Of a DNA stretch of 64,000 nt, positions 11,647 through 22,530 are shown piece after piece; the first letter of the stretch is position 1; each line of letters starts with the position of its first letter. The notes below the pieces were generated by a model, which had not been told where the DNA came from, made no database searches, and was given only the letters and a program-made list of their open reading frames with translations. The stretch comes from Roridomyces roridus (taxonomy: Eukaryota; Basidiomycota; Agaricomycetes; Agaricales; Mycenaceae), in NCBI GenBank assembly GCA_029378245.1, contig JARKIF010000003.1, forward strand, positions 682,001 to 746,000. Reading direction: 5' to 3'. The translations under genes were made by a program, and so were the position numbers.

Positions 11647-12807
11647 GGTTTTGGGGGCGCGGTTCCGAAAATGAACTACTTGGACTTGTGCGAGTGCAAA
11701 TGACGTTAACAGGAAGAAAAGATCGTAACATAAATGAGGGCCTGAGGCTGAGGAACCTATCCAGCGAGCAAGGTCTCCATGGTCCTCTCGATTGGCTGGT
11801 CTCTAAGCTCGATATAAATTTGGTCCTGAGAAACAGGCAGCAAGAAAGGGCTTCCAAGACCGACGACCGGAACGGCATAGAGACAAGCGGCGAAGAGGAT
11901 AGGTGAGCCCAGTCTAGATTGAGAGACGCAGCCGTTGATTCGGGCTAGCACGTAGAGTCGAGACCTCGGGGAAATACATCACAACGCCGTTGGAGACCAG
12001 GTTCGAGTGAGCCGAGTGCGACCCGAGCGTGGAGATGGTGGTGGTACGGAAGCAAGAAAGGTTTGATCAAACTCCGACTTGATATTGATCGGCGGCTCGG
12101 CCCCACGGCCCGGTCTTTAGCACGTGAGGCTGGTTCAACTTGAACAAAGATCGGACTGGCTCGAGGAAAACACATTTATGTAGGTGTGTGGATGAAATAT
12201 TACCTATCCCGAGATATGCAGGCCTCCCGAGCTCGGAGCGCTGAGATGAGACGCGCTCTGCTGGCTTCGGGCAATGAATCATCTTGATGCTTTGGAACCA
12301 AATTGGAACCGCGAGAGAGAGCCGTACTTCCATCAGAGTTTGATACATCGCTGCTTCCGTACTACCACCATCATCTCCCCACCCTTTCGCTTTGCTAGTT
12401 GCCTATCTGTCCGGACTGTTGCATTCGAAGATGGAGAGAATAACCCCCTTGATTGTCACTTCTGGGTCTCCGCCCTCAGGCCTCAAATGCTGTCTCAATC
12501 CAATCTCAATCGACACAATTCCCTTTTCTATGGCTCTTCGTCAAACGCTTCTACTCTACCTGTGGCGCCTTTCTGGGCGGAAACACATCCAGAACAAGAC
12601 GAGAGACTGCGACTCAAGCGCTTAGTTGTGTTCCCGCAGCACAATATCGGAAACAAGAATTTCATATTCAACGACAGTGGATATACACGGACACAAGACA
12701 TTTACAACACTAAGACAGCGAGGAGAAATCAATATTTCAAATCAAGAACAAGACAGATCTTCGGAACCTGCACGCTTCTGACCAATTTGAGGGGTGCGAT
12801 TCACAGC
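11647..12807. other. intergenic, partly duplicated sequence
   Basis: Holds a segment at about 12019-12185 that is repeated at about 17155-17310. The long plus-strand ORF starting at 12274 overlaps the spliced minus-strand gene at 12808-13412 and has no recognisable domain, so it is not called. Short minus-strand ORFs at 11757-12350 are unsupported. Confidence 0.5.
12019..12185 (+). repeat. dispersed duplicated segment, copy 1
   Basis: Shares GATGGTGGTGGTACGGAAGC and TTTGATCAAACTCCGACTTG with the stretch at about 17155-17310, followed by a looser match around CACGTGA(G/C)...CTGGTTCAAC. Same orientation. It resembles a copied promoter or gene flank; no ORF supported. Confidence 0.65.
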
Positions 12808-13412
12808 TCAAACGGAGGCTGCGGCTGCAGACAAGTTGGAATTCTGATTCTTGACAGATGCACTGAACCCACCGGAGTTTCGAAAACCAGAAAGGATGGT
12901 CTCGGTTTCGTTGATATCTTCCGTGAGCCGGCGCTGGCATTCAAGTTCCACAATGAGCTGTTAAGAACCTCCAGTCTCTTTTTCTCCCAGGTTATGATAA
13001 AGCTCACCTCGACAGCCGCCTTGATCCTCTTTGCATCCGTTGCGTAAATGGCGATATCCTTCGAGATGAGGCGGTATTTGTTCCAGGTCCACATGGAGGT
13101 CGACTCCAGCATGCGGCATTTGACCATCGACACGCCTCTTTTCACCCTGCGAGAATAAACGAGGTGAGCACGGGTAGCCAACCCATTGAAAACAACTAAC
13201 TCGAGGAGCCATACGGCGTGTTCTCCGAGGGACAAGCGATCCTTCGCTGTACAGAATCTTCCTGCTTGTCGGATAATTTCTTCGATATCCCTGATCTGGT
13301 CCTCGACGCGTCGGAGTTGAATTGATGGGCGCCTGACATGGATGGCGTGGACCAGAGTAGAGAATACGAAGAGGGCGAGTAGGATGTAGCGTAGCGTGTC
13401 ATTTGGGATCAA
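12808..13412 (-). CDS. hypothetical basidiomycete protein with one hydrophobic segment and helical body (5' end unresolved)
   Basis: Two exons: 13412-13008 and 12957-12808, with a 50-nt GT-AG intron. The first exon has a hydrophobic segment (LRYILLALFVFSTLVHAI) followed by charged helical sequence (RRVEDQIRDIEEIIRQAG, SLGEHAVWLLEL, SKDIAIYATDAKRIKAAVE). The second exon continues in heptad-like style (ELECQRRLTEDINETETIL). It looks like a membrane-anchored coiled-coil protein; I do not recognise a named domain. There is no ATG in frame before the hydrophobic segment: the frame runs back to a TGA just upstream, while an ATG-led ORF lies in another frame. So either a 5' exon is missing from my model or the copy is broken. 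Confidence 0.55.
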
Positions 13413-13478
13413 AGACAGAGAGCCTGCGAGGAGGGGAGGTTTGGAGAGAGCTCATTTGAGACATGGCAAAATGACTGA

Positions 13479-13868
13479 ATGCAATTCCGTTTTGTAGCTG
13501 CTCTCTTTTTACATCTGCCGTTGGTTGTTGCAGGGTTCCAGACTAAGAAGCATCACGGGCCGCGCCGGCGGCACCTAGACAGCTTCGGATCCCATTCAAA
13601 TCTCACAAAAGATTATGATAGTGTGACGCGAAGGTCCCAAAAAGTGTGTTTCTTCTCTGAAAAGGCTTCTGTAGGCAGCTTCGGGTCCCCGTTGGCATCA
13701 CAAAAGTATGATAGTGTGACGCGAAGGTACGAAAAAGTGTGTTTCTTCTCTGAAATGGCTTCTGTGGGCGTCAAAATGGACTGCACCTTCATCTGCATAT
13801 CATTCAAATGGTCATCATTTTCGCGGCGCCATGGCTGCGAAAGGCCGGTTTCCGTTGGAGGCTTCTGA
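13479..13868 (+). CDS. candidate small secreted protein with a duplicated module
   Basis: Single-exon ORF of 129 aa. The first 19 residues (MQFRFVAALFLHLPLVVAG) look like a signal peptide. It contains GPRRR and then two copies of a module with YDSVTRR and KVCFFSE(K/M)ASVG, one Cys each. The dibasic TRR and RRR sites would suit Kex2 cleavage. The duplication is in the DNA (13581-13770), so coding status is not proven: the ORF could be incidental. No homologue recognised. Confidence 0.35.
   Translation: MQFRFVAALFLHLPLVVAGFQTKKHHGPRRRHLDSFGSHSNLTKDYDSVTRRSQKVCFFSEKASVGSFGSPLASQKYDSVTRRYEKVCFFSEMASVGVKMDCTFICISFKWSSFSRRHGCERPVSVGGF
13581..13770 (+). repeat. tandem duplication of about 93-97 bp
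   Basis: Two units start AGCTTCGG at 13581 and 13678. Both contain TATGATAGTGTGACGCGAAGG, and AAAAGTGTGTTTCTTCTCTG occurs in both. Unit lengths differ by a few bases but both keep the 13479 ORF open. Confidence 0.85.
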
Positions 13869-14558
13869 TCTACCCCGGGTGCATATTAACGGTCTCGCGG
13901 GATGCGTGGGACGGTGGACCTGAAACGTGGACGAAGCTGTGGCTCATGGATAACTGAACCCGATGATTCGCACCTTTGTCAGTGGCCGCATCCAAGTACG
14001 AGCCTGCGCTGGGCCTAGTCAAGAGCAGTTGCGGCTACTTGGCGTTGAGTATTTTTGACTTGGTCCCAGAGATTCATTCCTCCCGGGGAATACGGGCATC
14101 TTTAACAGCAGCGGGATTTTCTTCCTATTTCGTCCGTTGAGCATGTCAATGACTCAATGTCAAGTTTCATGCGGTCTCTGCGGCGCGGGCTGGCGGGTTG
14201 ATTACAGGCATGATGACGTTGAGCTCGATTTGAAGCTGGAGCTGGATCACAGGGACGGAAACCCACAGACGGGTGTCTTATCAATTCATCCAACCTGACA
14301 TACCATGGATACCCGCCCCTTTAATCTCCTTCTGCTTCCCTTTACACCCCGCGTGGCCGAATGCTGTGAGGTGGTACGCCAGGAGGACGCGACCAATTAT
14401 TCCTCAAAACGTTGGAATGAATCTCAGCCGCAGGTAAGGAGAAGAGCTGACGTCCCACTCCCAGGCCGCTGCCTGCTCAGCCTGCCTCACTTCCTGCGCC
14501 AGGGCACGTCTTAATTCTCGCGGCTTCAAGTTGGATGCAGAGTGGCTCGGGCCGTGGA

Positions 14559-14661
14559 GGTTGGTGTAGGTGACGGGAGGAGTGTGGAGAGCAGAAGAGC
14601 TGCCGTCGGTGACGTTGTCTTGTGTGAGGTCGAGGACATCGCAGTCGAATAAAGGAGACAA
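14559..14661 (-). pseudogene. unit A left end: truncated 5' end of an unknown gene
   Basis: Minus-strand reading gives DCDVLDLTQDNVTDGSSS and then LHTPPVTYTN. Copy B at about 19847-19950 reads DWDSDCNFPDLTEDKVANGS then LHTPPAVTYTN, and copy C near 24040-24115 keeps only the acidic Asp/Ser start. Conservation of frame between A and B suggests a once-coding 5' fragment carried at the end of each unit. The parent gene is not recognised. Confidence 0.4.
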
Positions 14662-14931
14662 CGATCACAGGACACGTCAACAATTGTACACACTTGGCAA
14701 ACGCGTCCCTGTTCCCACGTATCACGAACTTGTTATCCCATTTGCTTCCGCGGAGCACTTTTGTACCAACTGAGACTGGAAATGCTAAATTGCAATACTT
14801 ATGCTCCTACCTACTGAGAAGAAAGCCGTTGCAAATAAGTAGACCCCAGTGCTCAAATACGGTGACTCAGACCCCCTCGACTGGCGTACTAGACTCGGCA
14901 TACTCAGTTTCCCGGTCCTGCTCAACTCGTT

Positions 14932-16372
14932 AGAGAGAGAGATAGAATGCATTGTGCAAGGAAACACTTCACCTCCTCGGCTCCAGAAACCTCGCTACTG
15001 CCCGAATTCAAGCCCATCTGGCCTGACAGAACAATGTGTCTGCTTGCGGCACCCTATGAGGACGTTAATGACGGCTGTGTGAACTGCAGCTCAACATACC
15101 TCCATTTCCTTCATCTCATCAAGTTCGGTGGTGGTGGCGACCCTTGCACCATTTGTGACCGTAGACGGCGGTTCTGTATTGGTACCATTACTGGCAGGAC
15201 CAGCAAATTGTAGATTAGAAATGGTTATTCCGCCTGAAATTTCATCTACACGGCCTCTGGAGAGCTGAAGCCTCGAGTTGAGGATAACCAGGACTGAGTT
15301 GGGGTGGAGGTATGGTAACAACCCAGATGGTGTCTGATAGTATAGTTTGTCGGGTAGTCCCAGATAAAGTCCCAATGCGACAAGTGCCGATATGGCTAAA
15401 GCCAGCATGAATACTCTGTATGTCGCAGCAGAGAAGAAAAGTACGCGCCAGTGAGTGAACCAGTACCGATGATCAACCAAACGAGCTTGGAAATCAATGC
15501 ATGAGTTCGACGGAAGCCGACATCGGCTTTAGTCAACTGTAGGTGATGAGCAAGAGCTTGTCAGATTCAACTCAAAATTTGCATACATAGTATGTCATGG
15601 AAACGGCAATGAGGATGTCGCAGGCCGCAGTTCCCCCGGCGTAAACCTGAACATAATAAGTATTGCAATTGGAGACATGACGAGAACAATGGGGTGGAGC
15701 TTACTCCTCCAATGGCAGTCATTCGGGGACCCTGCAGCGCGAGTACACTGTCAGCTGAACGGCAGTTAAAGCTACCAGCACATTGGGAGAAAACAGGAAT
15801 ACTCACCTTGAGCGATCAACGCGCCAAGAGCGAACGAAGCCGCAGCGCTAGCCAGGGAGATCTACGCAGAGAAAATTAAATCTGGGAAGCAATACTCGAG
15901 CGGGCCTACCGCAAGAACCAAAGCAGGAAGGATTCGGTTCCCGTCGGATAGGATGTAGATTCGATGGGCATAAAACGCTTGAGATGCCAAGGCGACTAGT
16001 AGAGGTGATTCAGAATCCGTATTCAACGGGAAAAGAACCGACACAGCCTACCGAGACCAGCTGAAACTGCGCCTACGATCCAGTTGAGGCGAATTTTAAC
16101 CAGGCCCAAGATGTCCCCGAAGCCAGGGCCAAATATGTTGAAAAATGTGTCCAAATCCACGATTACCGAGAACAGGATGACACAGTACAGTGCATACACG
16201 AGGACTTTGACCCACGGCTTGTCCTTGGGAAAGATTGATGATAAAAGTCTGTGTGTAAAATCAATGTGAAACTGTCCGATATGAAGTTACAGTCTAGGGA
16301 AGACTGACATAGCTGCACCGTTAAAGCGCCCAGAAGAGGAAGATTGAGGAACTCGGTTACGATCTGGCACAA
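14932..16372 (-). pseudogene. DUF6534-type multi-pass membrane protein, copy A (frameshifted, first exon lost)
   Basis: Runs on the minus strand with the same exon order as copies B and C. Conserved pieces include LPLLGALTVQL, ASQAFYAHRIYILSDGNRIL, CDILIAVSMTYY and LTKADVGFRRTHALISKL. Disabling changes: one C is missing in the run at 16227-16229 (TTCCCAAGG against TTCCCCAAGG in B and C), which shifts frame right after FYHQ. The first exon (MESLPG.. in B) is absent and its splice acceptor is degenerate. The rest of the frame to the stop at 14932 is open, so inactivation looks recent. The last intron before the ALVAL-type segment has a GC donor. Confidence 0.8.
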
Positions 16373-16986
16373 CCAATGTGAAAACGAAGGACGTATGGGA
16401 ATGACGAAAAATTACAAGGGGTCCAGAACTGTCATTTGTTGAAATGGGTCAACGTTCGCAAAGATTCGACCACATACAGTGAAGTGTGCGAGACCATGGA
16501 CCATATATGCCCCAACGCTGCCTCGGTGCCTGGATGATTTTCCTCAAAGTGCGCGATCCGACGATGGGGGAAATCAACTGTACCCGGCATAGGTTATCCG
16601 GAGGCACCATCACGGAGAGCGACGAACGGTGAAACTCGAGGAAGCAATTTCGATGGTATTTCGAGTGGAGAGAACAAGTCGGACTTGCCGCCAGCCTGCA
16701 AAGGAATAAAAGACGCACCGAGTTCGGGGTGTGTGACATCCGAGGAGAACCAGCTGTAAATGAAGAGATGTCGGACAAGACGGTGTGTGGGATGATACTG
16801 AGACTTGCAATCGAGCAGCCGGTATCGTTCCCCGAGCTTGTGCCCAAAACCTAATCGTCTTAAAACAGAGCCAGGATTGCGACAACACGACAAGAAGGCC
16901 TCTCTGCCAGTGTTCAACGCAGTTTGGGCGGCATCATGTTCCACGATAGATTTAGCGTGTACTAGAAGCACTGAGACCATACCGAA

Positions 16987-17094
16987 TTAAAACCCATCAA
17001 CCTGATCTTCACACCATCTCCACAGTTTCCCCGCCAACTCCTTGTGCCGAGCGGACTTACTTGGAACCTGCCGGCGGGCCCAGGCGGTCAGGTA
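16987..17094 (-). pseudogene. SDR relic A: last exon only
   Basis: Encodes QYLTAWARRQVPSKSARH then LWRWCEDQVDGF and a stop, matching the final exon of the intact SDR at 26607-27922, with its splice acceptor kept. The six upstream exons are gone. Beyond about 17140 the sequence switches to the dispersed segment shared with 12019-12185, so a deletion or recombination joined the two. Confidence 0.8.
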
Positions 17095-17154
17095 CTGTGA
17101 GATGATGCTTGGCCAGTGGGAGACACAAACCTCCCGGTTCATAGCAAACCGAGT

Positions 17155-17310
17155 GTGACCGGAGCGTGTTAATGAAGATGGTGGTGGTACGGAAGCAAGA
17201 AGGCTTTGATCAAACTCCGACTTGATGGAAGTCAATTGATGCATTGGCTCCCCGGCCCGGCACGTGACTGGTTCAACATCGGTGGGACTGGCAGATAACT
17301 GGCAGAAGGA
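17155..17310 (+). repeat. dispersed duplicated segment, copy 2
   Basis: Second copy of the 12019-12185 segment, joined directly to the SDR-A relic. Marks one breakpoint of unit A. Confidence 0.65.
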
Positions 17311-17839
17311 AATATTATACATGGGCGGCCCAGAAGTCCTCGTATTGAAATATTGAGGTTTGGACAGCCACGCACCAGGTCGCTGTTCCAAGTACTCAAT
17401 CAACAAAAAAAAGTTGCCTTGGAACCGTGGGAAACCGGTGTGGGCATCGAAGTTTGATCGAGTCACCCTTTTCTCAGCTGACAGCACTGAAGCGGAGGCA
17501 CGCTCCAAAGAACACTGCCGCGGCGAGCAAAACCCACAGGTACCGCAGGTCAAAGGATCCGGAAGATGCAGTGGACGGACTTGGGACGGACCTTATAGTT
17601 CGGATCCAAGGCAACTTCCCTTCTCTCAGTTTTTGGTAAGTCACATCGAATTCAGATTCCCTATACATAGTACATGAGTTCGACTTGGTCCCAGGATTCC
17701 TCTGCCCTACCTCAAAGACTGCCTAACCGTCGTGGGCGTCAGCTCCGCCTCGGACTCGCAAAAAGAAATCTACGAATGCATTAGTACTCGTTATCAAGTC
17801 GACATCCCTCCACAGAAACCTTACCAGGCGGCATTTCAG

Positions 17840-18540
17840 TTTCTGGCGAGGAAACAGCGCGGATCACGCCGGCAGGCGAAGGCCGTGTCTTCGCATTCCT
17901 CGTCCGTATCTCTTTGCGCCACTCCATCCATTGTCAACCCCGAGCCACCCACCCATTGCGATGCGCCACCCTCCCCTTTAACGTCGCTTTCCCATTTGAC
18001 CACATTGGATTCGAATCCGCGTGCGTTCCCCGCGTGCGTTCCCCAGGTTAGATTTCAACTTTGGCGCTGCGTCCCACGAATTTGACTTTATGGGTGCATT
18101 TTCCTCCGAGTCCGTGACACCATCCGCCCCGCTCCTCTACACTGCGGGTGCTAGCGCCACTGGCGCGTCACTGTCATCGGCCCACGAGCTCGCTGGTGCG
18201 GGGCACGAGCACAGGCCAGGGCAAGGTTCGGGGCACCAACTTCTCATGGAGGCAAATTTCAACAGTTATATACCCTAGGCCCAGGCACGACTTGATATCC
18301 ACGGCACCCTGACCTTCCGACAGGAGGAGTTCGGCCCGCAGATGATGCCGATGATTCCGACGCCGATGGACGTTTTTGGAGCCCGACTTGCCGTATTAGA
18401 AGGGGAGGTGAAGAGGTTGCGTGCGCTGCAGAAGGAGTATGCTGAAAGGTCGACAGAGTATACGGCCCTTTACAAACATCAATTACAAACGGGACTACTT
18501 ATGGCTCGGGCCCGGGAGGTTGGTGTAGGGCTGGGCACCG
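17840..18540 (+). pseudogene. possible truncated gene running into the hAT-like element
   Basis: Weakly supported. With one short intron (GTGCGT..CCCCAG near 18021-18047) the plus strand reads an open stretch including FNVAFPFDHIGFESA, then LDFNFGAASHEFDFMGAFSS, then an Ala/Gly-rich part, and in a further frame a heptad-like helix VFGARLAVLEGEVKRLRAL. The reading ends within the transposon at 18526. I do not recognise the protein. It may be the 3' remains of a gene cut by the unit B junction. Confidence 0.25.
18518..18525. repeat. target-site duplication, left (GGTTGGTG)
   Basis: 8-bp direct repeat bordering the element at 18526-19838; identical to 19839-19846. The empty homologous site is at 14559-14566. 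Confidence 0.85.
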
Positions 18541-19838
18541 TACCGTAACGGACACGGCCGTAGAAATTACGGCCGTTTTCGCACACGGCCGTAACATCAC
18601 GGGCCGTAAATTGGCACCAGATATTGCTGACGGTACGGTACGGTGCCGTATCCGGCCGTATTTCCGTAACCCGGCCGTAAACTGATGGTCAATGCTTTCT
18701 TGATGCTTTCTCTGATTTACTGCGTAAAAATTGTTATTGAACGGTACGTTCATCAATTCCTACAGTCCAACTCACTCCTTCCATTCATAGCTACCCTTCC
18801 TAGCACAAAACATGGGCTGGGAACATCTGCCACCATCAATATTGAAGTTGATGGTCCCTTGATGCGTTGATGGCGGCTGCCGTAACATCAACGATGCCCG
18901 CCGCAACTCCCGCAAGCCCGGCCACCCAAAGGGGAAGCCATCTCTGCACTTGCAAACCCTGCTGACATGACTTGGTGAGAATTCCGACACAAATCTTGGT
19001 GGTGGGCAGCGACGGGATCAGATGGTCCCATTGATCGGCCGGTAACGCAACAGTAACCGGCAAAATTGATGGTGTTCGTTTGTCTCGTCCGTTTTCGGGT
19101 TCTAATGGCTCGGAAGCTCAATTCAAGTAGTGCTCTCAGTTGTTGTAGTCACCATACCAGTGTACAGCATCAAAATTGGATTAATTGGTATTTTCATCGG
19201 CCCCAGGCGCGTCGCAATGTGCTTACAAGCATGTCACGCGCCAGTCACACCATGAAAGGCAGTACCGGGCCTGATCATTCTGCCTCAAATAATAAATCAC
19301 TCGGCTTGATGGGTGCCACCAGACATACATCTAAAATCATGATTAATCCCAGTCTTGAATGTTATAGAGCCGGATTTTGAGACTGGGATCTATTTGGCAT
19401 CTGGAAGAGATCAGTCTACAAGTATTGATATCAGGCGGAAAATCCGGCTCTATTTGAGGAAAGCTGCCGATTTATCATGATTTATCATGGGCAGTCGGGG
19501 ATCGCACAGGGGCATCCAATTTTCTAATATAAATTCCCATTTCTCATTAGGACTTTGGCGGGGCTCAGACTGATACGCGATCTGACACGCATTAATGATG
19601 GCCCATCAGATCACCGTCGCTGCCCACCACCACAAATCTATCGCGCTGATAGTGTTCAGGATAGATTGCCGAGGATTCCCGTATTACGGCCGTACCGGCC
19701 GTATTCATACGGGAAATACGGCACACGGCCGTGTTGAGCACGGGCCGTGCAAACCACACTACCAGGGGCCACGGCACGGCACCGTCTCCGTATTACGGAG
19801 CCGTATTCCGTAGGGTACGGTTACGGTGCCCAGCCCTA
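18526..19838 (+). mobile_element. non-autonomous hAT-like DNA transposon, 1313 bp
   Basis: Terminal inverted repeats: TAGGGCTGGGCACCGTA at the left, and the right end reads TACGGTGCCCAGCCCTA when aligned as the inverse (a few mismatches inside). Flanked by an exact 8-bp duplication GGTTGGTG. Both subterminal regions are dense in ACGGCCGT-like palindromes, which suits transposase-binding clusters. ORFs inside are short (up to 104 aa) with no transposase motif, so it needs a helper. The paralogous position in unit A (14559-14566) has one GGTTGGTG and no element. Superfamily assignment rests on TSD length and TIR style. Confidence 0.85.
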
Positions 19839-19846
19839 GGTTGGTG
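19839..19846. repeat. target-site duplication, right (GGTTGGTG)
   Basis: Matches 18518-18525 exactly; the sequence then continues TAGGTGACTGCGGGAGG, as at the empty site in unit A. Confidence 0.85.
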
Positions 19847-20211
19847 TAGGTGACTGCGGGAGGAGTGTGGAGAACGGAAGAGCTGCCGTTGGCGACTTTG
19901 TCTTCTGTGAGGTCGGGGAAATTGCAGTCCGAGTCCCAGTCCAGCAAGGTCCAGCCTGAGCATCGGCGTCAGGAAAGGAGAAGGCGATCACGGGACACGT
20001 CAGCAGTTGTCAACACTCGGCAAAGCCTCGCGTCTCACAGCACTAACTTATCATATTCTACTTGCTTCCAGGAACCAATTTTTGGAGATGCTGAATTTAC
20101 AACACGTTCCTACCACCACGTAGAGCAATTACTCTATAAATCATTCAGACCTCCCCTTCAGCTAGGCCCGTGGCGTGCGTCGACTCCGCATATTCAGTTT
20201 CGCGGTCCTGC

Positions 20212-21832
20212 TCAATTACAACTCGTTAGAGAAAGACATAAAATGGACTGTATAAGGAAATACTTCACCTCCTCGGCTCCAGAAGCCTCACTACTGCCCA
20301 AATTCAAGCCCATCTGGCGTGACAGAACAACGTGTCTGCTTGCGGCACCCTATGGAGACTTGAATGACGGCTGTTTTACCTGTAGCCTAACGTACCTCCA
20401 TTTCCTTCATCTCATCAAGTTCAGCGGTGGCGACAGCAGTTGATAGCACCCTTGCACCATTGGTGACCGTAGACGGCGGTGCTGTATTGGTACCATTACT
20501 GGCAGGACCAGCAAATTGTAGATTAGAAATTGTTATTCCGCCTGAAACTTCATCTACACGGCCTCTGGGGAGTTGAAGCCTTGAGTTGAGGATGACCAGG
20601 ACTGAGTTGGCGTGGAGGTATGGTAACAACCCAGATGGTGCCTGATAGTATAGTTTTTCCGGTAGTGCCAGATAAAGTGTCAATGAGATGAGTGCCGTTA
20701 GGGCTAAACCAGCATGAATCCTCTATAGGTTGCAGCAAAGAAGAAAAGTACGTGCCAGTGAGTGAACCAGTACCGATGATCAACGCAACGAGCTTGGAAA
20801 TCAATGCACGAGTTCGACGGAAGCCGACGTCGGCTTTAGTCAACTGTAGGTATGTATATGAGCAAGAGCTTCTCAAATTTCAAGCCAGAATTTGCATACA
20901 TAATATGTCATGCAAACGGCAATGAGGATGTCGCAGGCCGCAGTTCCCGCGAGGTGAACCTGAACATAACAAGTATTGTTGGCATGGCGAAAGCAATGGG
21001 ATCGACAGCTTACTCCTGCAGCAGCAGTCGATCGGGGACTCCGAAGCGCGAGCTCACTGTCAGCTGAACGGCAGTTAGATTTAGCTACCAGCACATTGGG
21101 AGAAAACAGGAGTACTCACCTTGAGCGATCAACGCAGCAACAGTGAACGAGCCCGCAGCGCTAGCCAGGGAGATCTACGCACAGAAAATTAAATCTGGGA
21201 AGCCATACTCGAGCGGGCCTACCGCAAGAACCAAACCGGGAAGGATTCGGTTCCCGTCGGATAGGATGTAGATTCGATGGGCATAAAACATTTGAGATGC
21301 CAAGGCGACTATTGAAGGTGATTCAGAATCTTGAGCATTGGAGCAGAGAACACGATGTACGGAGACCAGCCCCAATCGCTCCTACGATCCAGTTGAGGCG
21401 GATTTTAGTCAGGCCTGAGATGTCTCCGAAGCCGGGGCCAAATATGTTGAAAAACGAATCCAAATCCACGATTGCCGAGAACAGGATGACACAGTACAAG
21501 GCATAAACGAGGCCCTTGACGAACGGCTTGTCCTTGGGGAAAGCTTGGTGATAAAAGTCTGTGAAGCCACAACATCAACTTCTTTGTGAAGCTCTCATGA
21601 AATACGAGAAGACAGACACAGTTGAACTGTCAAGGCACCCAAGAGAGGCAGAGTGAGGAACTGGCTGATGATCCAGGTATAACTCAGCATAAAGGGAAAT
21701 TTACAGACACAAGAAATCACAGTGGGTCCAGTGTTAGGTGGAATTGGTTAACTTTCGATATGAGGTTTCAACCACATACAGTTCCACGACATTGAGCTGG
21801 AGAGCGGGAGGCGTGCCTGGGAGGGACTCCAT
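20212..21832 (-). CDS. DUF6534-type multi-pass membrane protein, copy B (intact)
   Basis: Minus-strand gene, start ATG at 21832 (MESLPGTPPALQLNVVEL). A first exon of 53 nt ends 21780, the next begins 21682 (YTWIISQFLTLPLLGALTVQ). Later exons give FYHQAFPKDKPFVKG, RLNWIVGAIGAGL, MFYAHRIYILSDGNRILPG, CDILIAVCMTYY, LTKADVGFRRTRALISKL and ALISLTLYLALPEKLYY. The last exon ends at 20212. About 370 aa with around seven hydrophobic segments and a hydrophilic tail (DEMKEME and then a Ser/Glu-rich stretch). Function unknown; the family is specific to basidiomycetes and often expanded. One intron must use a GC donor (GCACGT), because ignoring it meets a stop. It is the only fully open copy of the three. 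Confidence 0.75.
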
Positions 21833-22530
21833 CGCGACAATGCTGCAATGAAACCATCGGCCAACCTTTTAAAGGAGAATACTCCAAATTTATGCCAACT
21901 TTGGTCATCTGAATGCCATGGTAAATTGTTAGATCCAAGGGAGAATCATTGCAAAGTCCAGTACCAAGAGATCCTGTTCCGCCATTGCCCCTCCCGTGAT
22001 GCATGGGATGACAGCAGGCAAGGGCTGAGAATGAAGAGATTTATCCCCGGAATGTGAAACCCAAAGGGATAACGAGGAGAACGAATAAATCCTGCCCTCT
22101 CTTCCAAAGCTGATTGAGGCAGACACGGCGTGAGTTTTGCTATGATGTCGTCTATGTTTACCTTGTGCCACTGTGCTGGCAGCGAGCTCCCAATCACAGC
22201 CTGCATCCACTCGAAATACGACCGGGATTCCCAAGATTGCTTCTCCCGAGTTTCATGATCCGTCGCCCTCTGGCATGGTGGAACTTGCAGATAACGCATG
22301 GCGATCCTCGAAACTTCCCATCGCAAGCATCCTGGGATTCGCGAGGAGGCATCATCAGCAGTCCATAGTCTCGTGAGGCGACAGACGAGTATGGTAGTTC
22401 AAGGCAAGATACTGACTTGCTCTAGGACTCCACTGTGTATGTGTTGATCAAGATTCAACTCTTGCTATACTTCTGGCTTGGTCGCGAAATTAGGGTGTAC
22501 CCATACAGAAATAACGAGTCTCTCACCCTG

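Noticed and set aside
12274..13047. 257-aa plus-strand ORF
   Set aside because: No domain or signal; the opposite strand has a spliced gene with regular helical sequence and good splice sites.
18526..19838. Tc1/mariner-type MITE with TA duplication
   Set aside because: TA occurs at both edges, but the exact 8-bp GGTTGGTG duplication outside TIRs that begin with TA fits hAT better.
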